Positions 38,521 through 47,401 of a stretch of DNA of 64,000 nt are shown here, one piece after another. The translations under genes and the position numbers were made by a program. The stretch comes from Panonychus citri (taxonomy: Eukaryota; Arthropoda; Arachnida; Trombidiformes; Tetranychidae): the NCBI RefSeq assembly GCF_014898815.1, contig NW_026515509.1, positions 186,001 to 250,000 of the forward strand. The letters run 5' to 3'. The number at the start of each line of letters is the position of its first letter. The first letter of the stretch is position 1. Below the pieces are notes generated by a model that worked only from the letters and a program-made list of their open reading frames with translations, searched no databases and had not been told where the DNA came from.

Positions 38521-39027
38521 TTAGGCTGAGGCACAAGGACTTTGAACGTAAGGCGAGAAATAATGAGTGATTTCTCGTAACTTGGGTTTTAAAAGTTCAA
38601 TTTCACAGGCCATTAGGCCGAGTCCACGGAACATGTTGATTAGGCCTGAGCCAACAATCATTTTAGCTGTTGCCAAGTACTTGATAATTTGATCCCTGAT
38701 GGATGGAAGAGTTTTAGCAAACTTTACATCTTGACGTGTAAGACCATGGTAATTGGTGTCCATCCTTTCAATGTCGTTATAGCGAACGAAGGATTCATAG
38801 ATCACCTCTTGGTTTCCGTCGACGATCACTATCCAAACAGGTCGACAAATCAGTTTGGTTTCATAACCATTTCGATTGTATCTCACTTCCTTTAGGCGAC
38901 AATAAGCCATATGTATCCCAAATACCAAATCTAAATTGGGATGAGTTCCGGCATTAATTTTAATTTTGTTGAAAATCAGCAGCAAGAGACGGAAAATCAA
39001 TGGCTGATTTGTTGAGAAAATGTTCAA
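38521..39027 (-). CDS. ORF3: DEDD exonuclease-like fold, catalytic residues apparently lost
   Basis: The 168-codon frame matches REX1/ISG20-type 3'-5' exonucleases in pattern. Residues 63-90 (PVWIVIVDGNQEVIYESFV, then RYNDIERMD) resemble the V-x-IVD-x-x-G-x-VVYD-x-FV strands. Residues 93-110 (YHGLTRQDVKFAKTLPSI) resemble the FSGIT-x-x-L..AP segment. Residues 122-137 (KMIVGSGLINMFRGLG) resemble the LVGHAL-x-x-DL motif. HYFSP at 155-159 is also typical. The first D-x-E motif (expected near residues 35-40) and the D of GHAL-x-x-D are not acidic here. The ATG is arbitrary: the frame is part of a longer broken ORF3. Confidence 0.6.
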   Translation of the reverse strand: MNIFSTNQPLIFRLLLLIFNKIKINAGTHPNLDLVFGIHMAYCRLKEVRYNRNGYETKLICRPVWIVIVDGNQEVIYESFVRYNDIERMDTNYHGLTRQDVKFAKTLPSIRDQIIKYLATAKMIVGSGLINMFRGLGLMACEIELLKPKLREITHYFSPYVQSPCASA

Positions 39028-39327
39028 CTTTTTGTTTTATTATCTCCTTTTGTTTTTCCTTATAAGAGGATTTTGAAGAGATTGATGGGGTTGGAGATGC
39101 ATTAGCATCGGGTTCAGCGAAAGTCACGATGAAGACCACGAAGACTTGGATATGATTCCAAGATTGTTTTCATTAGATTTTCTTTTCATCTTCGTTCAAA
39201 CGGCTGAACGGATCGATCCGAATGTAAGGCATTGATTCACCTTCATTATCTTTAGATATGAGCACGTCTTCATTACCGACGTCGTCTTGGTAAACCATTG
39301 AAATAGGCCAACCATTGGCTTGGCTCC

Positions 39328-39835
39328 TTAAAGATAATCAGGAACTGATTTCCATCTGATTGTAGCCGGTCGAGTAATAGTTCCAGGGGTGGTTTTACCA
39401 ACAATGGGTTCGAGCCCAACAACTTCCTCTAGGAACATTTCAGATTCATCAATGGGGGCATTCACATCAACAGATCGTTTATAAACTGACCAATAATGAG
39501 TACCAATATTGGCATAACTTCTGATTGCGGCTGGAGCTAATCGGGGATCATCGGGATTTGCTTCCTTTTCCACTGCAAGACAGGCAAGAACATTAAATTT
39601 TTCTTCCCATCGGGCCGCTTGACTATCATAAGATTTTAACGATTCGTCGGTTGATTGATTGCAATAGCCTCTTTACTTGAACTGGTAAAACATCAGCAAG
39701 TCGACGATGTTGAGCAGCCAATTCTTTTCGTGTAGCACCAGATTTAAAGGTTTCATTTAGATTAACTTCAAAGTTTTCTTCCTTTAGGCCACGACGACAC
39801 TGAGCTTCATGAGAAGCATATTGGCAACTTTAGCT
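39328..39835 (-). pseudogene. ORF3 middle part, frameshifted
   Basis: Coding-like protein runs on past the stop at 39836 but in changing frames: SHEAQCRRGLKEENFEVNLN near 39745-39805, SYDSQAARWEEKFNVLACLA near 39570-39632, then an 81-codon frame at 39328-39573 (PDDPRLAPAAIRSYANIG; ends SVPDYL). These pieces join the RING-like segment to the exonuclease-like domain. No known domain was recognised in this part. At least three frame breaks are needed to read it through. Confidence 0.5.
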
Positions 39836-41722
39836 TTATAAAGCAATTTGATCTTCTACAAATGAAGAAAGCTTCATTGTACAGTTTAAAACACTTTCGT
39901 TTTCAACACCTCCATAAGATGGGTATTTATCCTGAGGATAAAACTTGGTAACACATGAAGTGTTGATACACAGAAATTCACATTTCTTGGTGAATGGAGT
40001 AAAGTTGAAAATTTCAACCCATGAGTTGAGCCAAATGATACACTCATGGCAATACCATTGTTTACAACTGATACAGAGCCTTGGGTTGATGGTTATATTT
40101 TCACATAAGTGACACGAAATTGTTTTCATTATTGAATTTATTTCCTTTAGGATTACCTTTGAACGGGTTAAACCAATAGGTAGTTCAGGAACTTCAACAT
40201 CAAAGACCTTTTCATCATTGATGATGTTAAAATAGATTTTTTCTTTGATGTGTTGGATGAACAATTTCTTCTTTTCACTTAAGTGTTCGGCTTTAGCGAT
40301 AACTTTATTTTTCACTTCATAAAATTTCTCCTTAGAGACATAATCAGGCAATGGCCGAACAGGTAATGGTGCTGGATATTCATCTTCAGACCATGGGTAG
40401 TCTTCAGGTCCTGGATAAGGTGATTTAGTTTCCTTTGCTACCTCAATTTTTTCAGAAGAACTTGATTCATCAACTGTGATTACATTTTCATCACTTTTTC
40501 CATTAGGAACACTTTCATTTTCAGTAGATGATGAAACAGAATTGTTTAAATTGACCATTCGGTCTTGAGGCCAATCCATGATCAATGATTCTGTAGAATT
40601 GGTAGTTGTTGTTGAATCAGATGATTCGGAAGATTCAACTTTTTCTTCCATTTTAATGGATTTCACTTGATTTAATCTGATAAAATCACAAAATTTTTCA
40701 AAAGAAAACTTAAAGTCTTTAGACGAGAACGAGATTAACAAAATTAATTTGACAGTTAACCAGGTGAACAGTAAAACACAGACTAAAGTTGTTCCCTTTG
40801 ACTTTGCTTCTTTTATACCAAATTGATTGGTGGGAAACACGAGAAAATGATTGACGTCACAAAGTCGATGATTAAGAAGCTTTGGCTTTTTAGAGCCGTT
40901 AATTAGCTTCAAACAGCACAATGTTTGGTTAATTGTTTTTGAGTCACAAGCTTTTTTAATCTCTTGATTAAACCATTGATGGTTATCTTGTTTCACTTTA
41001 GTGCTTGTAAAATAAATCATCAAAATTTGTTGTTGTTTCCTTTGGAAACGAGTTAAGGGCTTATCATTATCATTAGATAAAACATTTTGTTGATTCGAAA
41101 TCAATTGTTTATCGGCACTTAATCTCGTTGTTTTCTTTACCAAGATATCAGAATTTGCATTATTGGTTTTAGCCATTTCTTTAATCATTTCAGTTGAATT
41201 GTCATTTAGACTTTGACTTTGATCGGCATCGATTTCATTCATATCATTAGATTCCTTGGGTTGGTCTTTTTCATTAGAACTTTCAGTTGATTCTTCGTCT
41301 ATTTGGCGATTTAATTCTAACCACGATTTATCACTGGTGTTGAAGTAGGTATCTTTTAAGAGCTTCATCCTTAAGGTCATTTCTCCTCTATAGAGTTTTG
41401 TGTTCTTAACATTGACAATGAACAACTCGATAGTTTCAGGGTTTAATAACTTGACAGCTCCATTTCGTATACCATAGATAAGATAAGGACCATGATATTT
41501 TTCACTTAATTTCTTACTCAATTCTTTAGAATGAGATTCATCTTTTACCCATAGGAATTCACCAATTTTGTAAGGCGATTGTGAATGAAGGATTTTCATT
41601 CGATTACAATAGTAATCTTGTTGTGCTTTTAGGCGAGCGATGGCTAAATTTCTGGCTTCGTTTACCGTAAAAGGTACATTGTTGTCTAGATTGAGAAGAT
41701 TATCCAATTTCTTCCGAGGCAT
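39836..41722 (-). CDS. Integrase C-terminus followed by ORF3 with RING-like zinc cluster
   Basis: 628-codon frame. Residues 1-125 are the end of integrase. The same frame is open up to about 41815 and supplies the end of the catalytic core, and KYHGPYLIYGIRNGAVKL at 75-92 is the GPY/F module typical of Ty3/gypsy integrases. Residues 130-230 are acidic and disordered. Residues 311-333 are strongly hydrophobic. At M358 (40651) a separate ORF3 probably begins with an acidic Ser/Thr-rich segment. Cysteines at 537, 540, 550, 553, 558, 561, then 581, 585, 590 form a CX2CX9CX2CX4CX2C cluster resembling a RING or similar zinc finger. The frame stops at 39836 although coding-like sequence goes on. Confidence 0.8.
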   Translation of the reverse strand: MPRKKLDNLLNLDNNVPFTVNEARNLAIARLKAQQDYYCNRMKILHSQSPYKIGEFLWVKDESHSKELSKKLSEKYHGPYLIYGIRNGAVKLLNPETIELFIVNVKNTKLYRGEMTLRMKLLKDTYFNTSDKSWLELNRQIDEESTESSNEKDQPKESNDMNEIDADQSQSLNDNSTEMIKEMAKTNNANSDILVKKTTRLSADKQLISNQQNVLSNDNDKPLTRFQRKQQQILMIYFTSTKVKQDNHQWFNQEIKKACDSKTINQTLCCLKLINGSKKPKLLNHRLCDVNHFLVFPTNQFGIKEAKSKGTTLVCVLLFTWLTVKLILLISFSSKDFKFSFEKFCDFIRLNQVKSIKMEEKVESSESSDSTTTTNSTESLIMDWPQDRMVNLNNSVSSSTENESVPNGKSDENVITVDESSSSEKIEVAKETKSPYPGPEDYPWSEDEYPAPLPVRPLPDYVSKEKFYEVKNKVIAKAEHLSEKKKLFIQHIKEKIYFNIINDEKVFDVEVPELPIGLTRSKVILKEINSIMKTISCHLCENITINPRLCISCKQWYCHECIIWLNSWVEIFNFTPFTKKCEFLCINTSCVTKFYPQDKYPSYGGVENESVLNCTMKLSSFVEDQIAL

Positions 41723-41778
41723 TTGTCCATAGACAAGAAAGAATGGGGCAAATCTAGTGATCTTGTGGATCGATGCAT

Positions 41779-42570
41779 TTATTGCGAAGATGGACTTTGT
41801 AAACTTTCAGGTAAATTCTTAGTTCCAAACTTATTGATTAAAGTCCTCAACCTTTCGGCTATAGTCTTGTTCATTCTCTCAACCAATCCTTGGGTTTCAG
41901 GGTGATAAGGTGATGAGTTCACATGTTTTATTCCCTTTTCTTTGAAGTATTGCTCTAGCTCTAAACTCATGAAATTCGATCCTTGGTCGGATTGAATAAC
42001 TTCAGGGGTACCATGAGTACAGATGAAATCGTCTAAGAACTTTCTGACTTGTTTAGTCTGTTGGTTTGAATAGATTCGAGCAAATACATATCTTGAGAGA
42101 GTGTCTATTAGGACGAGGATAACTTTTTGAGAAGTTCCAATGTGGAAAGGACCAAGTGCGTCCATTTCTAATCTTCCAAAGATTCTGTTAGGAATTTCTT
42201 TCTTAACTGGATCCACATAAATGATGTTACTTGATTTATTAACAGCACAAATGTTGCAATTATTGCAAAGTTTTAAGACTTCATCATACATGTATTTCAT
42301 GTAGAATCTTTTGGCTATAGCCAAGTAAGTCTTTTCGAAACCAAAATGTCCAGAGAAGGGAGATGAATGTTCCTCTTCGAAAACTTCTTTCAGAATTTCA
42401 GGACCAATGATTAATCGATATTGACCGAAAATTTTTGGGTCGATTCGATAAACTAAATCATTTCTTATTTGAAATTTAGCTTTAGCTGCTTTGTTGTTGG
42501 CAGTATTAACTCTTTGATTTTGTTGCAATTTGGGTCTTGGCTTTGAAAAGCTTTTACCTTTTCGAACCAT
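41779..42570 (-). CDS. pol: Integrase, N-terminal zinc domain and catalytic core (pol fragment)
   Basis: The 263-codon frame has the HHCC zinc-binding domain (H68, H75, C105, C108) and the DDE core: D137 in LEMDALGP, D195 in QSDQGSNF, E231 in GLVERMN. The 35-residue D-E spacing is that of retroviral and Ty3/gypsy integrases. The enzyme inserts the cDNA into the host genome. Residues 1-20 come from a frame overlapping the RNase H frame, and the last residues (after about 253) are out of frame: the core continues in the frame of 39836-41722. So a frameshift lies near 42490 and another near 41815. Confidence 0.9.
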   Translation of the reverse strand: MVRKGKSFSKPRPKLQQNQRVNTANNKAAKAKFQIRNDLVYRIDPKIFGQYRLIIGPEILKEVFEEEHSSPFSGHFGFEKTYLAIAKRFYMKYMYDEVLKLCNNCNICAVNKSSNIIYVDPVKKEIPNRIFGRLEMDALGPFHIGTSQKVILVLIDTLSRYVFARIYSNQQTKQVRKFLDDFICTHGTPEVIQSDQGSNFMSLELEQYFKEKGIKHVNSSPYHPETQGLVERMNKTIAERLRTLINKFGTKNLPESLQSPSSQ

Positions 42571-43226
42571 GGATTTGTTTCTTTTACCATGTAAATGATT
42601 TCCTTTGGTTCCTTTAGGTTGTAAAATGGGTTTCCAAGACCAAACATTATAATGTTAACAGCACGATCGATACCATGTTCTTCGAACGATTCATTAGAAT
42701 TGAAGGAATAAACTTTGTCCAAAAATTCTTGTTCTGGATCAATTACCTTTCGGTGTTCCCATTCGTTTTGGTATCTGCTAAAGCAATCGGGGGCATGAGT
42801 TGGTCCTTGCCGATAGGCCACTTTAAAATTATATGCTCCAAGCATAATTGCCCACCGTTGTAGTCTACCATTCTTGAAGTTTATCTTTGGTAGCTGACAT
42901 AAGGCGTGATGGTCAGTTTCGACCAGAAATTCTGTACCATCCAAATAATGTTTAAATTTCTCGATTCCAATTAGTATCGCCAGTAACTCCTTTTCAGAGA
43001 CGGTGTACGATAATTGGTGCTTTAGCAATTTTTGTGAGAAAAAAGATATCGGAACCCAATCTTTAATTTTGTCGATTGGTGTATCTTTATGATAATTTTC
43101 AGATTTATTGTCCTCTTGGAGTAAAATTCCTCCAACGGCAATATGAGATGCATCCACTGCAATTTTTCTTTTAAGATCAGGGTTGTAATGCGTTAGCATT
43201 GTAGTTTCGATCAGTGATTGTTTCAA
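42465..43226 (-). CDS. pol: RNase H domain of pol
   Basis: The 253-codon frame begins inside the RT-RNase H connection. KRKIAVDASHIAVGGILLQ carries the first catalytic Asp, VSEKELLAILIGIEKFKHYL the Glu helix, ETDHHAL the next Asp, and GPTHAPDCFSR the last Asp region with the H-x-x-x-D-x-x-SR form typical of Ty3/gypsy. The enzyme removes RNA from the RNA:DNA hybrid. The frame is offset from the RT frame by a one-base change in an A run near 43241-43244. It runs out near 42490, where the integrase frame takes over. Confidence 0.9.
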   Translation of the reverse strand: MKQSLIETTMLTHYNPDLKRKIAVDASHIAVGGILLQEDNKSENYHKDTPIDKIKDWVPISFFSQKLLKHQLSYTVSEKELLAILIGIEKFKHYLDGTEFLVETDHHALCQLPKINFKNGRLQRWAIMLGAYNFKVAYRQGPTHAPDCFSRYQNEWEHRKVIDPEQEFLDKVYSFNSNESFEEHGIDRAVNIIMFGLGNPFYNLKEPKEIIYMVKETNPWFEKVKAFQSQDPNCNKIKELILPTTKQLKLNFK

Positions 43227-43231
43227 ATGAT

Positions 43232-46200
43232 CTAATGCCTTTTGTCTTCAGGCAACATCTTAAATTTTCTTTCTTTAGAAATTAATCGGTATAATGGTGC
43301 GGCTAATTTAGCGAAGTCTTTTATATACCGTGAAAAATAGTTATAACAACCCATTATCGACTGCAATTCTTTAACTGAGGTTGGATATGGAAGTGCTTTT
43401 AAAGCAGCAACTTTAGTTGGATCTGGTTTTATACCTTCTCCATTTACCAAGTGTCCAAGAAGAGGGATTTCCTCATATCCGAATTTGCACTTTTCCAAAC
43501 GAACTTTTAAGTTGAATTTTTGAAAACGTTGTAACACGACTTTAGTCATCTCTAGTAATTCTTTCCAATCTCTTCCCATAACTGGCACATCATCAAAGTA
43601 ACCGATACATTGGTTATACTGGAGGCCATCCAATACTTTATTGATGAAATTTTGGAAAATGAACGGAGCTCCCGTTAGTCCCATAGGAAGTCTTTTAAAC
43701 TGGAGTTTACTATCTGGAGTGACGAAAACTGTTTTTCTTCTTTCTTCTTCAGGAAGTTCAATTTGGTAATAGCCCTGTGATAAATCAAAACTATTGAAAT
43801 ATCGAGCTCCTCTGATTGTTTCGTAACAATCTTCAATTCGAGGCATTGGAAATTTAGGGACACTAGTCAATCGATTCAATAATCTGTAATCAATGACCAT
43901 CCTAAAGGTACCATCAGGTTTGGGTACCAACATTGATGGACAACCTCCTTCTGAGGTTGACTCTTCGACGATATCAGCAGCCTTTAGGTCGTCGATTATC
44001 TTTTTAAACTCTTTCCTTTTGTCAATTGTGGCAGGATAAGGTTTTTGAAACGGGATAACATTATCTCCGATATTAATCGTAACAGGACAAATCTCTTTAG
44101 AGACGAAACCAAGGTCTTTTCGATCTTTACTAAAGACATTAGGAAACTGTTCCAGTAGATCTATTATATCTTTCTTTTTGTCTTTGGGTAAATCTGGATT
44201 GATTTGCTGTTTAATACGATTTCGAAAATCTAAATGGTGATTTTCATTCACACTCATTTCCATTTCGGTGACTTTTAAGATGAATTGCTGATCAACTGCT
44301 TTAGCATTTTGCTTTTTATCTTCCAAGATATCATAATCAATTTTAGTCTCAATCTTTGTTGGACTTTTCTCTTCTTCCTTTTCATCCTCGAATTTAATTT
44401 CTTCCAATATGGATAAACGAGTCTTTTGACAAAGTCCAGGCTTAGCAGCAGGATAGAATGTTTTCTGTCTCCCTTGGAGTACAGAAGGAAAGAAGAAGTT
44501 AGCAGGTAACAATTCTGAATCTGCTTCAGCACGAGCAGAACAGGTATGGTAATAGCCATTTGAATCAATGTTCATGTAGTACAGATGAAAGAAAGTATTT
44601 CCTAAGAGAAAAACTGGCTCAAAATTTTCCACAATTTGTATCTTTAACAATCGGGTATCAGGTAAAGAGACATGTCTTACTGCAGCGTAAGCATATCCGA
44701 TAGTTTTTAGAGTTCCAGCAATTCCTTTTAGGGCACTTATGGCTGGTCGAATGTGAACACCAAGTTCACGGGCTTTCTCATAGTCCAATACCGAAGCGGT
44801 AGCTCCACTATCTAACAACACACGAGAAGAACCAAGGTAGTATCGTTCAGGTGTAACGAAGGTTAGATTCGCTAGAGCCATGTGTTCAATAATATCACCT
44901 AATTGTGTTAACACTGGTGTTTCGTTGTTTGAAATTGAGAACACAACTTTGTTGTCTCTCATACCATCAGGTAACATTGAATCAGAAATAAGTTCAGCTA
45001 ACGATTGAACTGTAGGCTTAGAAGCTTTAGCTTGAGAAGTTGTTGTAGCAGCTTGGGCTTCTTGTTTAGACTTATAAGTTTTAAGTTCGGGATGAAGGAT
45101 AAAACATTCATCACGATTGTGACCATTTCTTTTACATTCAGTACAAAATTTTCCGTTACCTTTAGGCGGATGAGATGTTTTCTCATGTCCTCTAGGTTTA
45201 CCATCCTTTGAAATTACGATTTCCATGTTGAGTTGAAACTCGACTTTTCTCCTTTGAAGTTTAAAATTGGAATGATGTCTAAACATTACGTTGAGGATTC
45301 CTTCCTCACTTTGATTTTGTCCAAGATCATATATCTCTTGTTGGATATTGTCCGGCAAATGGGTGATGACATCGAATAAAAATCCTTTCTCTTCAGGAGG
45401 GGCACCTTTCACTTGGGTGATTAATTTTTTCAATTCCATTAGGAATTCTGTTGGTGTGTTGCTTACATGGTATTTGTAATTTCGCAACTTGAAATGAGAC
45501 ATAGCAACCAACGAGGGCATTGCTAATTTTTCTCTCAAAGCTTTTACATAAAGACCATAGTCAACTATGTTAGCATCAATACGCTGGCTTAAGCTGAGTA
45601 TTTCGTGTGCTAGCCCCTTTTTTAAACATCTTAGTTTGGTAGCTTCGTCACAATCTTCCAAATCGAGGCGATTAACTGTTTTGTCAATCCATTCTGACAT
45701 GTTTTCACCTTTGACGAATTCGATCACTTTAGGATCTTTTCTTGTTGAATTCGCAAATTGTTCAGCGATCATTTTAAGTCCAGACATTAGTAATTCTTTA
45801 GAATTTGTTGTAACATCAGCAATCGTTGATGCTTCTTCCTCAAGGTCTTCTAGCTCCATAGGCGGGGAATCAGCGCGATTCCTCCTATTAAATTCGTCAA
45901 TTACCTTTTCCAATTTCCGACGGGTAACTATTGGTAATTTGAGTGACTTCAGGTCCTCTGATGAAGCGGCGGCAATATCTTCGATTGTTCGACCAACTTC
46001 AGTTAATATCTTCTGAATTTCGGATTCGACTAATCCCAATTTGCGAAAGCACGTTAACCACTCTGGGATTTCTTCCTCGGAAATTTCGTTTACCATTAGG
46101 TCTCCTATGTCTTCTTCTGAGATCTGAGTACCATGTAATACGAAATGAGTTTTTATTACCTCTTTTAGTTTCCGGGTTGTTTGGCTTCTTAACGGAATTG

Positions 46201-46414
46201 TGACCTCGTATTTCTTTAGAAGATTAATAACTTCATCAACTGGTAAGGTTGACACTTTATCCATCTTGTCGGGGGAGTAATTGTACGGGACGGTAGAAGA
46301 GTAACTTGTAGCGACAGAGCTCACGTTTGATGAAACACTATCCGTAGAATTTGTTCTTTCTAGAGAATTTGTTGAAATTTCTTTTAGGAATTGTTTTCCT
46401 GAACGAGTAACCAT
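43232..46414 (-). CDS. gag-pol: Gag-protease-reverse transcriptase polyprotein
   Basis: 1060 codons in one frame. Residues 55-92 resemble a LEM/SAP-type helix pair (LPVDEVINLLKKYEVTIP). Residues 115-176 look like a SAM domain (WL..LGL..., TIEDIAAASSEDLKSLKL). Residues 205-400 are capsid-like. The zinc knuckle CTECKRNGHNRDEC is at 424-437. The aspartic protease has DSGATAS at 535-541 and FLLGNTFF at 602-609. RT spans about 790-1045, with SFDLSQGYYQIELP (D877) and YFDD at 939-942. Gag and pol are fused without a frameshift. The frame ends at KRH through a one-base indel in an A run, cutting RT from RNase H. The start ATG lies 125 bp inside the 5' LTR. Confidence 0.93.
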   Translation of the reverse strand: MVTRSGKQFLKEISTNSLERTNSTDSVSSNVSSVATSYSSTVPYNYSPDKMDKVSTLPVDEVINLLKKYEVTIPLRSQTTRKLKEVIKTHFVLHGTQISEEDIGDLMVNEISEEEIPEWLTCFRKLGLVESEIQKILTEVGRTIEDIAAASSEDLKSLKLPIVTRRKLEKVIDEFNRRNRADSPPMELEDLEEEASTIADVTTNSKELLMSGLKMIAEQFANSTRKDPKVIEFVKGENMSEWIDKTVNRLDLEDCDEATKLRCLKKGLAHEILSLSQRIDANIVDYGLYVKALREKLAMPSLVAMSHFKLRNYKYHVSNTPTEFLMELKKLITQVKGAPPEEKGFLFDVITHLPDNIQQEIYDLGQNQSEEGILNVMFRHHSNFKLQRRKVEFQLNMEIVISKDGKPRGHEKTSHPPKGNGKFCTECKRNGHNRDECFILHPELKTYKSKQEAQAATTTSQAKASKPTVQSLAELISDSMLPDGMRDNKVVFSISNNETPVLTQLGDIIEHMALANLTFVTPERYYLGSSRVLLDSGATASVLDYEKARELGVHIRPAISALKGIAGTLKTIGYAYAAVRHVSLPDTRLLKIQIVENFEPVFLLGNTFFHLYYMNIDSNGYYHTCSARAEADSELLPANFFFPSVLQGRQKTFYPAAKPGLCQKTRLSILEEIKFEDEKEEEKSPTKIETKIDYDILEDKKQNAKAVDQQFILKVTEMEMSVNENHHLDFRNRIKQQINPDLPKDKKKDIIDLLEQFPNVFSKDRKDLGFVSKEICPVTINIGDNVIPFQKPYPATIDKRKEFKKIIDDLKAADIVEESTSEGGCPSMLVPKPDGTFRMVIDYRLLNRLTSVPKFPMPRIEDCYETIRGARYFNSFDLSQGYYQIELPEEERRKTVFVTPDSKLQFKRLPMGLTGAPFIFQNFINKVLDGLQYNQCIGYFDDVPVMGRDWKELLEMTKVVLQRFQKFNLKVRLEKCKFGYEEIPLLGHLVNGEGIKPDPTKVAALKALPYPTSVKELQSIMGCYNYFSRYIKDFAKLAAPLYRLISKERKFKMLPEDKRH

Positions 46415-46518
46415 TTACTCTTTTGAGTTTTTGTTTGTTAATTGGCTTTAGCACTTTAACAGCACAGAATTACACTAACACTTTTTAGAGTTGAAACACG
46501 GGTGATTATTAAAGATTC
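46415..46518 (-). other. Retrotransposon 5' leader
   Basis: Short untranslated segment between the primer-binding site and the gag start codon. It has no frame of its own. Confidence 0.7.
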
Positions 46519-46536
46519 ATCCTGGTATCCTCGCCA
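46519..46536 (-). other. Primer-binding site
   Basis: Two bases inside the 5' LTR, the minus strand reads TGGCGAGGATACCAGGAT. The TGG start complements the CCA end of a tRNA. The tRNA was not identified. Confidence 0.7.
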
Positions 46537-46538
46537 TG

Positions 46539-47397
46539 TGAAAGGGGAAAAATAGATGAATGTTTGGAGAGATGATGTGATGTGATGAGGTGGATAAGGC
46601 TTTTGTAGGGGATTCTAACTAAGGTAATCTAGACTACTAACGTAAAGAGAATCAATTGGTTAATTGTTAACTTTAGTTATTAAAAGCTACTATCACAAGA
46701 GATTCGACTGGCCCTTCACAATTCCAGTCTTACCAAATTCTTTTAGGATAACTTTAACTCACTTATCCGAGTTTACTCACTGAATTAAGATTATTAGAAA
46801 TTGTAAATTCTGCTGAAACATTTATTAATGAAAATTAAAAGAAAGAACATGAAAATTAGGCCTTAGCCTTTACACAAAGAAAGTTAAATTTTCTCTTTAG
46901 AGAATGAGTTATTTACTCTTGAAGATCTCAGAGTTAACTAACTTCTTTTTGGTTAAATATGGTTGATGATTAGAACATAATTTTAGCGCCATTAGGCTTT
47001 GTCATTAGACATTACCCTAAATGGTAAATTGGCTTTTTTATGCCTAATCATCTTGGTTAATCAAAGATTGATACAAAAAAAACAAAATTAATAAAGAAAA
47101 GGTTATAGCCTTATCATAGTACATAAGATAAGGGAAAAAGATGAGATTAAAATTAATCATTAGATTAATATCTTTAACCATAAGGTCAGATTAATGTCTC
47201 ATTAGAGTAATCATAAATAAAAGAAAACAAATTACTCAAAGGTAAATTGAAATAAAAGTTAAAATAAAGATTAAAATAAGATGAAAAAGTCTTTAGACTA
47301 AACTAATTTTGATTATTTCAATTGTCTAAAGATTTTGGGAAAAAGTTCCATTAGGAATATTGAAAGAAAATCAATGAGGACGGAATTTTCCCTGACA
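46539..47397 (-). repeat. 5' LTR of the retrotransposon
   Basis: 859 bp, TG...CA ends, nearly identical to 37166-38024. It should carry the element's promoter for minus-strand transcription. Confidence 0.93.
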
Positions 47398-47401
47398 AAT
47401 T
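47398..47401. repeat. Target-site duplication, right (AATT)
   Basis: Matches AATT at 37162-37165. Since AATT is common in this DNA, the 4-bp match alone is modest evidence. Confidence 0.7.

Larger units (their letters stand above)
37166..47397 (-). mobile_element. Full-length Ty3/gypsy-type LTR retrotransposon, 10.2 kb
   Basis: Two 859-bp direct repeats beginning TGAAAGGGG and ending CCCTGACA bound an interior with, on the minus strand, a primer-binding site, gag, aspartic protease, RT, RNase H, integrase and a third ORF region. Protease-RT-RNase H-integrase is the Ty3/gypsy order. AATT flanks both ends. The LTRs differ only by three small indels (near 37529, 37850 and 37881 in the left copy), so insertion was recent. 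Frameshifts within pol and ORF3 make this copy defective as written. It lies in non-coding DNA, about 9 kb upstream of the synaptotagmin exon and antisense to it. Confidence 0.93.

Noticed and set aside
45567..46203. Plus-strand open frames of 149 and 86 codons
   Set aside because: They are antisense to the well-supported gag frame on the minus strand.
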